Made by a program: the position numbers and the translations under genes. Below are positions 1-10,213 of a stretch of 64,000 nucleotides of DNA, in pieces. Each line of letters opens with the position of its first letter. Position 1 is the stretch's first letter. The notes beneath the pieces were generated by a model. It worked only from the letters and a program-made list of their open reading frames with translations. It was not told where the DNA came from and made no database searches. The DNA is from Streptomyces sp. NBC_00390. Its GTDB lineage: Bacteria; Actinomycetota; Actinomycetes; Streptomycetales; Streptomycetaceae. Location: NCBI RefSeq assembly GCF_036057275.1, contig NZ_CP107945.1:1550001-1614000 (forward strand), in the 5' to 3' direction.

Positions 1-609
1 GTCGGGACGACGGCCTCCGCGGACGCCTGGGCCAATTCGACCTCCCTCCTCGCCGGCCTGCTGGCCATCGCCGCCACCGCGTTCCTCGGGGCGGTGTTCC
101 TCTGCTCCGACGCCCGGCGGTTCGGCGCCGACGACCTCGTCGAATACTTCCGACTGCGGGCGCTGCTCGCCTTCGCCGCCGTCGTCGTCCTCGCACTCAT
201 CGGCCTGCCGGTCACCCATGGTGACGCCCGGTACGTCTGGGAGGGCCTCACCGGTGGCTGGGGCCTGCTGCTGGTCGTCCTGGCCGCGGTCTGCGGGCTT
301 GCGACGGTGCTGCTTCTGCTGCGCAGGTCCTACGGCTGGTCCCGCTACACCTCGGTGGCGAGCGTCGCCCTGACCGTTGGCGCCTGGGGCTTCGCACAGA
401 GCCCCTACCTGTTGCCCACTTCGCTGACGGTGGCCGAAGCGGCCGGCGCTGCTCACACCCTGCGCTGGCTGGCCATTGTCACGCTCATCGCGATCGTGCT
501 GGTCGGCCCGGCGCTGGTACTGCTGTACCGGCTCGACACGCTGGGGGAGCTCGAGCCGCTCACCGACGCCGATACTCGGGCCGCCCGTGCCCCTGGGGAC
601 AACGTGTAG
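1..609 (+). CDS. cydB: cytochrome bd-type quinol oxidase subunit II, C-terminal part (5' end outside window)
   Basis: The reading frame is open from the first base and ends with TAG, giving 202 residues of the C-terminal half of a CydB-family protein. Four hydrophobic segments are visible. The SDARRF stretch and the SPYLLPTSLTVAEAAG stretch match the C-terminal part of actinobacterial subunit II; the family is usually about 330-380 residues, so the missing part lies outside the window. CydB is the membrane partner of CydA in the oxygen-reducing quinol oxidase. A second, similar but shorter copy sits at 29336-29917. The gene runs into the minus-strand GMC remnant with almost no spacer and no clear terminator. 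Whether a full-length gene lies upstream cannot be seen. Confidence 0.8.
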   Translation, partial: VGTTASADAWANSTSLLAGLLAIAATAFLGAVFLCSDARRFGADDLVEYFRLRALLAFAAVVVLALIGLPVTHGDARYVWEGLTGGWGLLLVVLAAVCGLATVLLLLRRSYGWSRYTSVASVALTVGAWGFAQSPYLLPTSLTVAEAAGAAHTLRWLAIVTLIAIVLVGPALVLLYRLDTLGELEPLTDADTRAARAPGDNV

Positions 610-639
610 CGCGCCGCGTCGCAGCACTGCGGCACCCCG

Positions 640-1335
640 CCAGCGCAGCCGGGCGGCGATGTGGTCGCCGACCCGCAGAGCGTCGGCGATGGCCGTCAGT
701 GACGGGTCGACCGCGCCGATGCTCGGGAAGAAGCTGGTGTCGACGACGTAGAGGTTGTCGAGTTCGTGGGCTTTGCAGTCGACATCCAGTGCGGAGCTGT
801 CCGGGTCGTCACCGAACCGGATGGTGCCGGCCTGGTGCGCGGTGGCCCGATGGGCATGCTTTTGTGCAGATAGATGCTGTGCGACAGCAGATGGTGCTCG
901 TGCATGCCCAAGTGCCGAGCATTCCCTGCAGCTTGTGCTGGAGGCGCTTCAGGCCGGCGATGTCGTTCTTCTCGTCGAGAGCCAGGTGGATGGCGTCGTC
1001 CTTGTCGAGCGGGACGCGGCTCTCGGGCAGCGGGAGATCCTCCCCGCACAGCCAGAAGTCGACGGCGTGGTGCGCCGGCATCTCGAACGGCATGTCGGGC
1101 GAGACCGCGCGCCGGCCCAGCGCGGCGCCTCGCCGTGGATCTGGTCGGCGTCCGACTTGCCGAGCATCCGGATGCCGCCGAGCGGGAAGTCCCGGTCGTC
1201 CGCCCCCAGATACCGGTCGTGCAGTGCCAGGGTCTTCTGAAGCCATCGGTCGGTCTCGGGGGCGGCGATCCGACGGGAGCCGAACAGGTGCACATTCGCC
1301 GGATCGCCCGCACGGCGTTCGCCGCGTCGGCGATG
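640..1335 (-). pseudogene. GMC-family FAD oxidoreductase remnant (C-terminal half, several frameshifts)
   Basis: Read on the minus strand, three frames in turn give stretches closely resembling the intact GMC oxidoreductase at 30989-32581. About 1290-1125 carries LQKTLALHDRYLGADD and GGIRMLGKSDADQIHGEAPR; about 1120-915 carries HHAVDFWLCGEDLPLP; about 915-860 carries HLGMHEHHLLSHSIYLHK; and about 845-650 carries ELDNLYVVDTSFFPSIGAV and SLTAIADALRVGD. At least three frame changes are needed, and the N-terminal FAD-binding Rossmann half is absent. The copy is therefore dead. It abuts the 3' end of a cydB gene; the intact GMC gene also has a cydB fragment two genes away. Confidence 0.85.
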
Positions 1336-1450
1336 GCCTACTTGGTGACTTGAGTCGATCACTCGGGAGGTACGCCGTTCGCGTGCATGCAAAGCCCGAT
1401 CCACAGGTTCTGAGCATGGCTCCCGCTCCGGACGTGGTTGAGTCGCCGGC

Positions 1451-2815
1451 ATGACCAAGAGCGACGCCGCGGCCCTGTTCGGCAACCGTTTCCTGACCGC
1501 GCCCGCTCCCTCGGAGAAATTCCCCGAGGAGGGCATGACCGCGACGGACGCCATGAGGCTGCTGGATGAGGACCTCGTCATGGAGGGCGACCCGCAGCGC
1601 AACCTCGCCACGTTTGTCACCACCTGGATGGAGCCGGAGGCGCAACGGATCATCGCCGAGAACCTCCACCGCAACTTCATCGACCACGCGGAGTACCCCA
1701 TCTCCGCCGAGATCGAGCGGCGCTGCGTGCGCATGCTCGCCGACCTCTTCCACGCGCCGGGCAAGACCACCGGATGTCGGACCCAGGGCTCGTCCGAGGC
1801 GATCATGCTCGGCGCGCTGTCGCTGAAGTGGAAGTGGCGGGAGCGCCGCCAGGCGGCCAACCTGTCGGTCGACCGGCCCAACCTGGTCTTCGGCGGCGAC
1901 GTCCACGTCGTGTGGGAGAAGTTCTGCCGCTACTTCGACGTCGAGCCGCGGATCGTGCCGCTTGCCGAGGACAAGTACACGATCGGCCCGGAGGACGTGG
2001 AGCCCCACCTCGACGAGAACACGATCGGCGTCGTCGCCGTCCTCGGCACCACGTTCACCGGCCACAAGGACGACGTCGTCGGGATCGACAAGCTCCTGCG
2101 GGACGTACGCAAAGAGCGGGACCTCGACATCCCGATCCACGTTGACGGCGCCAGCGGCGGCTTCGTGTGGCCCTTCCTCTACCCGGACTCGAAATGGGAC
2201 TTCCGGCTCGAGCAGGTCCGCTCGATCAACGTCTCGGGACACAAGTACGGCCTGGTCTATCCCGGCATCGGCTGGCTGGTCTTCCGCGAGGAGTCCGACC
2301 TGGCCAAGAACCTCGTGTTCTACGAGAACTACTTGGGCAAGACCGACGCGACGTTCACGCTGAACTTCTCGACCGGCGCGGCGATGGTGCTCGCGCAGTA
2401 CTACAACTTCGTGCGGCTCGGTCGCCAGGGCTACACCTACGTCATGGAGACGATGCAGCAGAACGCCCGCGCATTGGCGGACAACCTGCGCAGCAGCGGC
2501 CGCTTCGAAGTGATCGGCAGCGACGTCGAGCAGCTGCCGCTGGTCGCTTTCCGCCTCGCCGGCAAGCACGCCTACGACGAGTCCGACATCGCCTGGCAGC
2601 TCTCGGCCGAGCGCGGCTGGATGGTGCCGGCGTACACGCTCCCTCCCAACGCCGAGCGGGTGAAGATCCTGCGTGCCCTGGTCAAGGAGACCCTGAGCCG
2701 CGAGCAGATCGAGCGCCTGACCCAGGACATCGCCGACGCGTGTGACACCTTGGACCGCAAGGGTGCGACCCACGAGGTCGAGCGGGCCCAGGTCCACCGC
2801 GGCACCGGCTACTGA
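1451..2815 (+). CDS. gadB: glutamate decarboxylase (PLP-dependent)
   Basis: The 454-residue protein is a full-length member of the GadB family (E. coli GadB is 466). It converts glutamate to GABA and CO2, consuming a cytoplasmic proton. The PLP lysine is in SINVSGHKYG (Lys at about 265), preceded by the IHVDGASGGF cofactor-binding stretch. CRTQGSSEAIMLGALSLKW is the expected N-terminal substrate/PLP region. No good ribosome site precedes the ATG, although two decayed genes flank it. No GABA antiporter gene is adjacent. It appears to be the only intact gene between two pseudogenes, so it could act alone in acid or GABA metabolism. Confidence 0.93.
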   Translation: MTKSDAAALFGNRFLTAPAPSEKFPEEGMTATDAMRLLDEDLVMEGDPQRNLATFVTTWMEPEAQRIIAENLHRNFIDHAEYPISAEIERRCVRMLADLFHAPGKTTGCRTQGSSEAIMLGALSLKWKWRERRQAANLSVDRPNLVFGGDVHVVWEKFCRYFDVEPRIVPLAEDKYTIGPEDVEPHLDENTIGVVAVLGTTFTGHKDDVVGIDKLLRDVRKERDLDIPIHVDGASGGFVWPFLYPDSKWDFRLEQVRSINVSGHKYGLVYPGIGWLVFREESDLAKNLVFYENYLGKTDATFTLNFSTGAAMVLAQYYNFVRLGRQGYTYVMETMQQNARALADNLRSSGRFEVIGSDVEQLPLVAFRLAGKHAYDESDIAWQLSAERGWMVPAYTLPPNAERVKILRALVKETLSREQIERLTQDIADACDTLDRKGATHEVERAQVHRGTGY

Positions 2816-2867
2816 CGCCCGCAGCCGGCGCCCCGAGGGACGGGCGATCAAGCCGCTCCCTGCTGCG

Positions 2868-3381
2868 CACTGGGCGTGGTCAGGCTCCCGGGCGAGATCC
2901 CGACCGAGTTCCTGCGCCACGCCGTCGACTTCGCCAACGACACCCTCCTGGGCACCCTGGGCGCAACCCTGATCGTCCACCCCAGGACCGAGAAGGACCA
3001 CCGCGCCGCGGTGGAGGCGGCCTTGGACGGGCTGCGTTACGGAACCCTCGGCGTCAACTGCTGGTCCGCGGTGGGCTTCCTGCTCGGTTACACCCCCCTG
3101 GGGGGCCTACCCGGGCAACACCCGGCAGGACATCGGCAGCGGCATCGGCTTCGTCCACAACGCCTTCATGCTCGATGACATCGAGAAGACCATTCCTGCG
3201 CGCCCCGTTCGCCCCCGCCCCGCGCGGCCTGCTCACCGGCTCGCCCTCGCTCTCCCCCCGCCCTCCCTACTTCGTCACCAACCGCACGGCCCGGACCACC
3301 GTCGAACGGGTCACCCGCTTCACCGCCGCTCCCGGCATCGCCAAGCTGCCCGCCATCTTCGCCTCCGCGCTGCGCGGCTGA
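2868..3381 (+). pseudogene. aldehyde dehydrogenase family remnant (C-terminal, frameshifted)
   Basis: About 170 residues of an NAD-dependent aldehyde dehydrogenase C-terminus can be assembled only by changing frame twice. The first frame (to about 3100) gives EIPTEFLRHAVDFANDTL, TLGATLIVHP and GTLGVNCWSAVGFL. The second (about 3100-3190) gives WGAYPGNTRQDIGSGIG. The third (to TGA at 3381) gives PPYFVTNRTARTTVERVTRF and AAPGIAKLPAIFASALRG, a tail I associate with actinobacterial ALDH-like proteins. The catalytic Cys half is missing entirely. It follows gadB by about 50 bases. A succinate-semialdehyde link to GABA is tempting, but the tail type does not show it. Confidence 0.75.
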
Positions 3382-3696
3382 CCCGGCCCGCACCCCGCCC
3401 CCTGAGCCGCTACCAGAGACGAGAGGCCGCACCGCCTGGTCGAGTGGGGAGGCTCTCACCGCAGCAAGCCACGCACGCGCCACAGTTCATTGAGGTGGCT
3501 GAGGTGATCCTGAGCTGCAGGTTCCGCTCTGCACCGGTCGCGTACGACGGCGGCCGGTTCGCGGCTGGTCGGGATGAGCGAGGAGATCGATTGCCGGTTT
3601 CCTCGCAGGGCGCCTTCGCCTTCGCCTCGCTGAGCGTCGTCCTCCGGCTCGGGGATCGAGGTCCGGACACGGTCCCGCACCACGTGCTCGACGGTC

Positions 3697-3728
3697 AGGG
3701 CCCGGCCTTCGCACAGAGGCCGGGCCCT
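3697..3728 (-). terminator. hairpin terminator after the YdeI-like gene
   Basis: There are perfect 12-base arms (3697-3708 and 3717-3728, AGGGCCCGGCCT and its complement) around an 8-base loop, about 28 bases past the stop of the minus-strand gene ending at 3756. The rest of 3382-3755 holds no gene I recognise. Confidence 0.75.
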
Positions 3729-3755
3729 GGTCCGTTGCACCGGCGGACGGCGGGC

Positions 3756-4334
3756 TCAGCGCACCTTTTCGCCGGCCGCCAGCGCCGCGACCGTCCGTTC
3801 CAGGCGGGCCTTGCGGGTACGGTCCGTTCCGGCCTTCAGCAGGCCGAGGACGACCAGGTACCGTTCCGTCTTGTTGAGCCCGTCGAAGGTCTCCCGCGCC
3901 CGCGAGTTCACCTCGAGCGCCGCTTCCAGGTCCGGCGGCACCGTGGCGCCCCGCTGGGAGACGTACGCGGCCTCCCAGCGTCCGTCGGCCTTGGCCGCGG
4001 CAACCTCCGCGAGCCCCGCCTCCCGCATCCGCCCCTGTGCCGTCAGCTCCTCGACCCGCTTGACGTTCACCTGCGACCAGGTGCTCCGCGGCCGGCGGGG
4101 CGTGATCTTCTGCAGGTAGTGCACCTCGCCACGCGAGCGCCGCAGGCCGGTGATCCAGCCGAAGCAGAGCGCCGCGTCGTTGACGTCGCCGGCGGTCGGC
4201 GAGGGCACCCCGGAGCCCTTCTTCGCGAGCTCGACCCACAGGCCGGGCACCGTCCCGTTGTGCTCCTCCAGCCAGGCCTCCAGCTCCGTCGGACCGGCGA
4301 AGCCGAGCAGCGGCAGTCCGTCCAGCGTTTCCAT
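3756..4334 (-). CDS. YdeI/OmpD-associated family protein
   Basis: The 192-residue protein has the YdeI family layout: an N-terminal domain with LEAWLEEHNGTVPGLWVELAK, the central ITGLRRSRGEVHYLQKITPR and STWSQVNVKRVEELTAQGRM region, and a C-terminal helical part ending in FDGLNKTERYLVVLGLLKA and a basic tail. The ATG at 4334 is preceded by GGAGGAGG, a strong ribosome site about 6 bases away; a longer frame upstream lacks one. The biochemical role of this family is not established; members are small soluble proteins, some linked to cationic peptide resistance. It is monocistronic with a hairpin downstream. Confidence 0.8.
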   Translation of the reverse strand: METLDGLPLLGFAGPTELEAWLEEHNGTVPGLWVELAKKGSGVPSPTAGDVNDAALCFGWITGLRRSRGEVHYLQKITPRRPRSTWSQVNVKRVEELTAQGRMREAGLAEVAAAKADGRWEAAYVSQRGATVPPDLEAALEVNSRARETFDGLNKTERYLVVLGLLKAGTDRTRKARLERTVAALAAGEKVR

Positions 4335-4458
4335 CGGCACCTCCTCCTTTCGGCTCACGCTAGAGCACCGGGCGGCCGCGCCCTGCCCTGATTCGGGTGC
4401 GCCGGGAATCCCGTGGCCGACGCAGGACAAGCGGAAGGGGCCGCGCACCCCTCTGCGG

Positions 4459-4503
4459 GTGAACGGCCCCTTCGTGAAAGGCTCCTTGGTGAACGGCTCC
4501 TCG
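4459..4503. repeat. three tandem 15-base repeats
   Basis: Three imperfect tandem copies of GTGAACGGCTCCTTG-like sequence start at 4459, 4474 and 4489. They lie between the stop of gcl (4533) and the start of the YdeI-like gene (4334). Each unit is five codons long, but no gene reads through it convincingly. Confidence 0.8.
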
Positions 4504-4532
4504 GGCCGGCGCTTGTGGCCGGCCCCGGCAGA

Positions 4533-6320
<1,788 letters not shown>

Positions 6321-6400
6321 GGGGTGCTCCTGCTTCGGCCTGGCGGATCGGGCTCTGTCGCGCCACCTGAGAGCTTCGATTCCGAGTGCTTTCCGAGTTC

Positions 6401-6436
6401 TTCCATAATACGGAAATTAAGTTCTGCTATACGGAA
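6401..6436 (-). promoter_or_regulatory. candidate operator upstream of gcl: two related 15-base sites 21 bases apart
   Basis: TTCCATAATACGGAA (6401-6415) is a near-perfect inverted repeat. TTCTGCTATACGGAA (6422-6436) repeats its right half exactly, offset by 21 bases, about two helical turns. The AT-rich block stands out against the GC-rich surroundings. TTCC/GGAA-arm sites fit the general form of IclR-family (AllR-type) operators known to control gcl genes; assignment to AllR is inference. Confidence 0.5.
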
Positions 6437-6606
6437 GCAATGTAGGACGCCCCCGTGACGACGTCAAGACAGGGGCGGCGCCGGGCGGGCCGGTCCGGTC
6501 CGGGCCGGCAGGGGGAACCGGCCGAGTCCTCGAAGTGCCTCGCGAAGTGCGCACAGTTGGTGGACGATGGACCACAGCCCTGGGGAAGCGGCTGGAAGGG
6601 GGCCGA

Positions 6607-7404
6607 ATGATGATCGAGAGCGTGCCGGTGCGCTGTCCGGCCTGCCGCCGGGACCACCTGTACGCACCGCCCGTCTATCCGTGCGCCTGCGGCGCCCCGC
6701 TCGTGCCCCCGCTGGTGCGCCCCGCCACTCCGGAGCCGATCACCCACCGCACATGGACGGACGACTGGGTGGCTGTGCGCTGCCCCGAGTGCGACCGCCG
6801 GGACGAGTGGCCGCAGCCCGAGCTCGGCTGCCCCTGCGGGACGGTCCTGCGCATAGCCGTCCACCCGGACCGTGCGTCCGCGCCGGAGCCCGCGTCCATG
6901 ACGGAGATCGCGTCAGGCACGATGCCCGCATCCGGCCCGGAGCCCGCGGAAGCCTCCGGGCAGCGCGATCCGGCCGACGGGCCCGTACACACACCGCTGC
7001 CGCGTACCGCCGTCGCGGCGCGGCGCCCCACCTTCCGGCCGGTCACCATCCGCACCACCCGCGACGCGGTCACCGCCGCAGCTCTCTATCTCAAGTGGCT
7101 GGGCTTCCGCGACGTGGTCCAGCCGGACGTCAGGCCGCTCTCGGGGATCGATCTGCACGGCCCCGGCCTGGTCGCCCAGGTCGACCCGTCCACCCGGCCC
7201 GCCACGCTGCGCGACATCGAGTGTCTGTGGCTGAACGGGCTGAGCGCGTCGGCCGAGAGCGTCTTCTTCTCCCTGGCGGGCTACGCGGACGACGCACGGG
7301 CCCGCGCGGACATCCTCTGCGTCCCGCTCTTCGTACTGGACCTCACGGGCTGCCCCCAGCCGGTGAACGGCCCCGCGGACGACCTGATCTCCGCCGGCGG
7401 GTGA
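6607..7404 (+). CDS. zinc-ribbon protein with a degenerate Mrr-like nuclease domain
   Basis: The protein is 265 residues from the ATG at 6607, which has GGAAGGGGG just upstream; an earlier in-frame ATG at 6535 lacks a site. The N-terminal 90 residues hold paired cysteines (CPAC, CAC, CPEC, CPC) arranged like one or two zinc ribbons. A Pro/Ala/Glu-rich linker follows. The C-terminal 100 residues resemble the Mrr/restriction-endonuclease-like fold: SGIDLHGPGLVAQV, then a strand-helix segment ending FSLAGYADDARARADI and PLFVLDLTG. The usual D...QxK core reads GIDL...AQVD, so the catalytic Lys appears lost. It may bind DNA without cutting. I do not recognise a named family. Confidence 0.6.
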   Translation: MMIESVPVRCPACRRDHLYAPPVYPCACGAPLVPPLVRPATPEPITHRTWTDDWVAVRCPECDRRDEWPQPELGCPCGTVLRIAVHPDRASAPEPASMTEIASGTMPASGPEPAEASGQRDPADGPVHTPLPRTAVAARRPTFRPVTIRTTRDAVTAAALYLKWLGFRDVVQPDVRPLSGIDLHGPGLVAQVDPSTRPATLRDIECLWLNGLSASAESVFFSLAGYADDARARADILCVPLFVLDLTGCPQPVNGPADDLISAGG

Positions 7405-7551
7405 CACGGCGGGACGGCGCGCGAATCGGGCTGAACCCCAAGCAGAACGCTGAACCTCAAATAAAGCTCTGAACCAGGACGTTCGTGCTTCACCACCGCC
7501 CGCGACCGGGCACAACACCAGCACGGTCGCGGCTCGGGGGAGGTGGGCGCG

Positions 7552-8373
7552 ATGCCCTTGGACATGTGGTGGTTCATCGGCGCCGCGGGAGTGTGCCTGG
7601 CGGCTGCCGCCGCGTTGCTGCTGCTGCCGGGTGCGCCGGCCGTCGCCGGGACGCCGGGCCCGCAGTCGGTGGCCCTGCTGCGCGGCGGGCGCCGGGCGGC
7701 GGTCGTCGTGGCGCTGGTCGCGCTGCATCAGCGCGGCGTGGTGACCACCGGGCGGCACGGCACTGTCCGGACGGACGGCTGGACGCAGGCCGCCGTACGC
7801 GACCGGCTCCAGCTCGCCGTGCACACCTCGTTGCGGCGCCCCGTCGGCGTGCGGGTCGTCGTCACCGTCCCCCGCGTGCAGAAGGCGCTCGACGCGCTGC
7901 GCGACGAGTGCGCCGCCGCCGGACTGCTGCGGGCGAACGCACGATGGCGCGCCGCCCGCGCGCTGCTCTGCGCCGTACCGCTCACGATCGTCACCGGACT
8001 GCTGGTCACACCGATGACCGCCCCCAACACCCCGCTCCAGCTGGCGATTTCGACCGTGCCGTTGGCCGTGGCCGCCGCCCTGTGGGCGATCCCCCGCCGC
8101 ACCCGAGTGGCCCGCCGGCTGCTCGAGTCCCTGCGGGAGCGCCACCCGCTCGAGCAGCGGCCTCCGCGCGGCGGCCTGGCCGAGTCGCGCGTCCTGACGT
8201 GCGTGGCCCTGTACGGGGACTCGGCGCTGACGCTGTACGTCCCCCACTTCGCCCGGGAAGGCGGTCTGCTCGGCCACGGCAGCCGCAACACCGGCTTCGC
8301 CGTGTTCAATACCGCACCGGGCAGCGGTTCCACGGGCACCGACCACCCCGGCTGCGGCACAAGCTCGGCCTAG
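7552..8373 (+). CDS. TIGR04222 domain-containing membrane protein
   Basis: The protein is 273 residues from the ATG at 7552, with GGGGGAGG 9 bases upstream (an in-frame GTG at 7543 sits on top of that site). It has an N-terminal membrane segment (FIGAAGVCLAAAAALLLLPG), then PQSVALLRGGRRAAVVVALVAL and an HQRGVV segment typical of TIGR04222 proteins. Two more membrane helices lie around residues 140-185. The C-terminus is short and polar and lacks the Cys/Gly-rich tail seen in many family members. Its function is unknown; related proteins are common in Streptomyces. Confidence 0.7.
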   Translation: MPLDMWWFIGAAGVCLAAAAALLLLPGAPAVAGTPGPQSVALLRGGRRAAVVVALVALHQRGVVTTGRHGTVRTDGWTQAAVRDRLQLAVHTSLRRPVGVRVVVTVPRVQKALDALRDECAAAGLLRANARWRAARALLCAVPLTIVTGLLVTPMTAPNTPLQLAISTVPLAVAAALWAIPRRTRVARRLLESLRERHPLEQRPPRGGLAESRVLTCVALYGDSALTLYVPHFAREGGLLGHGSRNTGFAVFNTAPGSGSTGTDHPGCGTSSA

Positions 8374-8782
8374 AGAACTGCGGACTCCCGTGCTCGCGCG
8401 GGCCCCGTCCCTTCTCGGCCGGGTCAGGCGCGAGTTCGGAGAGGCGGACCGGAGCACCAAGGCGTGCGTGGAACCCGCGGGTTGGCGGCCGCCTGCCGAT
8501 GACGGCAGTGCGCCGGGCGCAGCCCGATGCAGCAGGCACGCGCCTGAGGACGGCAGGCCGGGGCTTCGGGACCCCGACCGCCCCCGCGCCGTCGTGGTGA
8601 AACGTCACAGCACGAACCCGACACAGCCACATGGTTGACAGGGGTCGAGGGAATCGGATGTCGGGGCGGCACGCTGCCGCAAACCTGCTAGCTGTGGACG
8701 CGACAGCAGCGGATCAGACAGTTCGGGACACTCCGGACACGCCGCGCCGGTCCGCTCTCCCATGCCCCACGAAAGGTCCGGG
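8374..8782. other. gap between TIGR04222 gene and subtilase
   Basis: No gene is recognisable. A TTGACA hexamer at 8635-8640 could be a -35 box for the subtilase, but no matching -10 sequence stands out at the usual distance. Confidence 0.3.
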
Positions 8783-10036
8783 ATGCCCAAGATCTTCGGC
8801 GTAGCCCTTCTTGCACTGCTTCTGGCGGCTGCCTCACCGGCCCCTGCCGGGGCCGAGACATCTGCACACTCCGACCGGATCGCCGGCCGGTACATCGTGA
8901 CCCTCAAGGACGCCCCCGCGTCCGCGGACGCCGAGGCGGCCGTGGACGCGGCCGTCGAGCAGGCGACTTCCATGGGTGCCGCGGTGCAGCACGTCTACCG
9001 TCATGCCCTCCGCGGATACGCGGCATCCATGAGTGCGAGTGCGGCGGCCGCTCTCGCCGATGAGCCAGGGGTCCAGTCGGTACAGCCCGACCGCATCGTG
9101 CGGACAGCCGCTCAGACGGTCCCGACCGGTGTGAACCGGACGGACGCGGGGCTCAGCCCCACCGCCGGCATCGACGGCAAGGACACCCGGGTCGACGTCG
9201 ATGTCGCGGTGATCGACACCGGAATCGATCTGGACCACCCGGACCTGAACGTGTACCGGGACGGTGGCAAGAACTGCTGGCTGTCCTGGCTGCCCCCCAA
9301 TGACCTGCACGGCCACGGCACTCATGTCGCCGGCACGGTCGGAGCACTGGACAACGGCACCGGAGTGGTCGGCATGGCACCGGGTGTCCGCCTCTGGCCC
9401 GTGCAGGTGCTGGGCCCCCTCGGCACCGGCAGCTGGTCGGACGTCATCTGCGGGATCGACCACGTCACCGAGCACGCCGACGACATCGACGTCGTCAACA
9501 TGAGCCTGGGCGGTGAGGGAACGGACGACGGCGACTGCGGCAAGACCAACGACGACGCCCTGCACCAGGCGATCTGCGCCTCGGTCGAAGCGGGCGTCAC
9601 CTACGCCGTCGCGGCCGCCAACGATCACGCGGACGCCGCGAAGACCGTACCCGCCTCCTATGACGAAGTGATCACCGTCAGCGCCTTGGCGGACTTCGAC
9701 GGCAAGCCGGGCGGCCTGGGCCGGTCCACCTGCCGCAGCGACCAGGACGACACGTTCGCCGACTTCTCCAACTTCGGCGCCGACATCGACCTGATCGCGC
9801 CGGGTGTGTGCGTCTACTCCACGGCCATGGGCGGTGGCTACACCACCCTGTCCGGCACCTCGATGGCCTCGCCCCACGTCGCCGGCGGCGCAGCCCTGTA
9901 CCTGGCGAAGAACCCCGACGCATCCCCCAACAGCGTCAAGGCGGCTCTGCAGGGCGCCGGCACCCTCGACTGGACCTGGCCGTCCCAGGACAGTGACGGC
10001 ACCAAGGAGCGTCTGCTCAGAGTCAGTTCGTTCTGA
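8783..10036 (+). CDS. secreted subtilisin-like serine protease (S8) with I9 propeptide
   Basis: The protein is 417 residues from the ATG at 8783 (GAAAGG 8 bases before it). A signal peptide ends near APAGAETSA. Residues about 35-105 form an inhibitor I9-type propeptide (RYIVTLKDAPASA, ending VQSVQPDRIV). The catalytic triad is Asp145 in AVIDTGIDLDHPDL, His178 in GHGTHVAGT and Ser360 in LSGTSMASPH, with the oxyanion Asn in AAANDHADA. Four Cys pairs suggest disulfides after export. No C-terminal binding domain is present. It is followed by a strong hairpin, so it is probably transcribed alone. It is a typical extracellular protease of sporulating actinomycetes. Confidence 0.95.
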   Translation: MPKIFGVALLALLLAAASPAPAGAETSAHSDRIAGRYIVTLKDAPASADAEAAVDAAVEQATSMGAAVQHVYRHALRGYAASMSASAAAALADEPGVQSVQPDRIVRTAAQTVPTGVNRTDAGLSPTAGIDGKDTRVDVDVAVIDTGIDLDHPDLNVYRDGGKNCWLSWLPPNDLHGHGTHVAGTVGALDNGTGVVGMAPGVRLWPVQVLGPLGTGSWSDVICGIDHVTEHADDIDVVNMSLGGEGTDDGDCGKTNDDALHQAICASVEAGVTYAVAAANDHADAAKTVPASYDEVITVSALADFDGKPGGLGRSTCRSDQDDTFADFSNFGADIDLIAPGVCVYSTAMGGGYTTLSGTSMASPHVAGGAALYLAKNPDASPNSVKAALQGAGTLDWTWPSQDSDGTKERLLRVSSF

Positions 10037-10098
10037 GCATGCCGACTCTTCGGGCACGGTGCGTGCTCCGGCCGGCCGGCACCTCCCCAGCCACGGTG

Positions 10099-10140
10099 CG
10101 ACCCCGTGAGCGGACCTGGACGGGCCCGCTCACGGGGTCG
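10099..10140. terminator. bidirectional hairpin terminator
   Basis: There are perfect 15-base arms (10099-10113 and 10126-10140) around a 12-base loop, placed between two genes that converge (ends at 10036 and 10214). It can serve both. Confidence 0.8.
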
Positions 10141-10213
10141 CCCGCTGTAATCCTGCCGCGCACGCAACCGTGGGCAGGCGCGCCGTACCGGCGGGGAGCT
10201 GCGTCCCGTCCCC

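Noticed and set aside
809..3001. A 730-codon minus-strand open frame opposite gadB
   Set aside because: Only the part around 915-1120 has homology (the GMC remnant). The rest is antisense to gadB with no family signal.
10037..10213. A small gene between the subtilase and the acyl-CoA ligase
   Set aside because: The open frames there are short, lack ribosome sites and overlap the perfect terminator hairpin.
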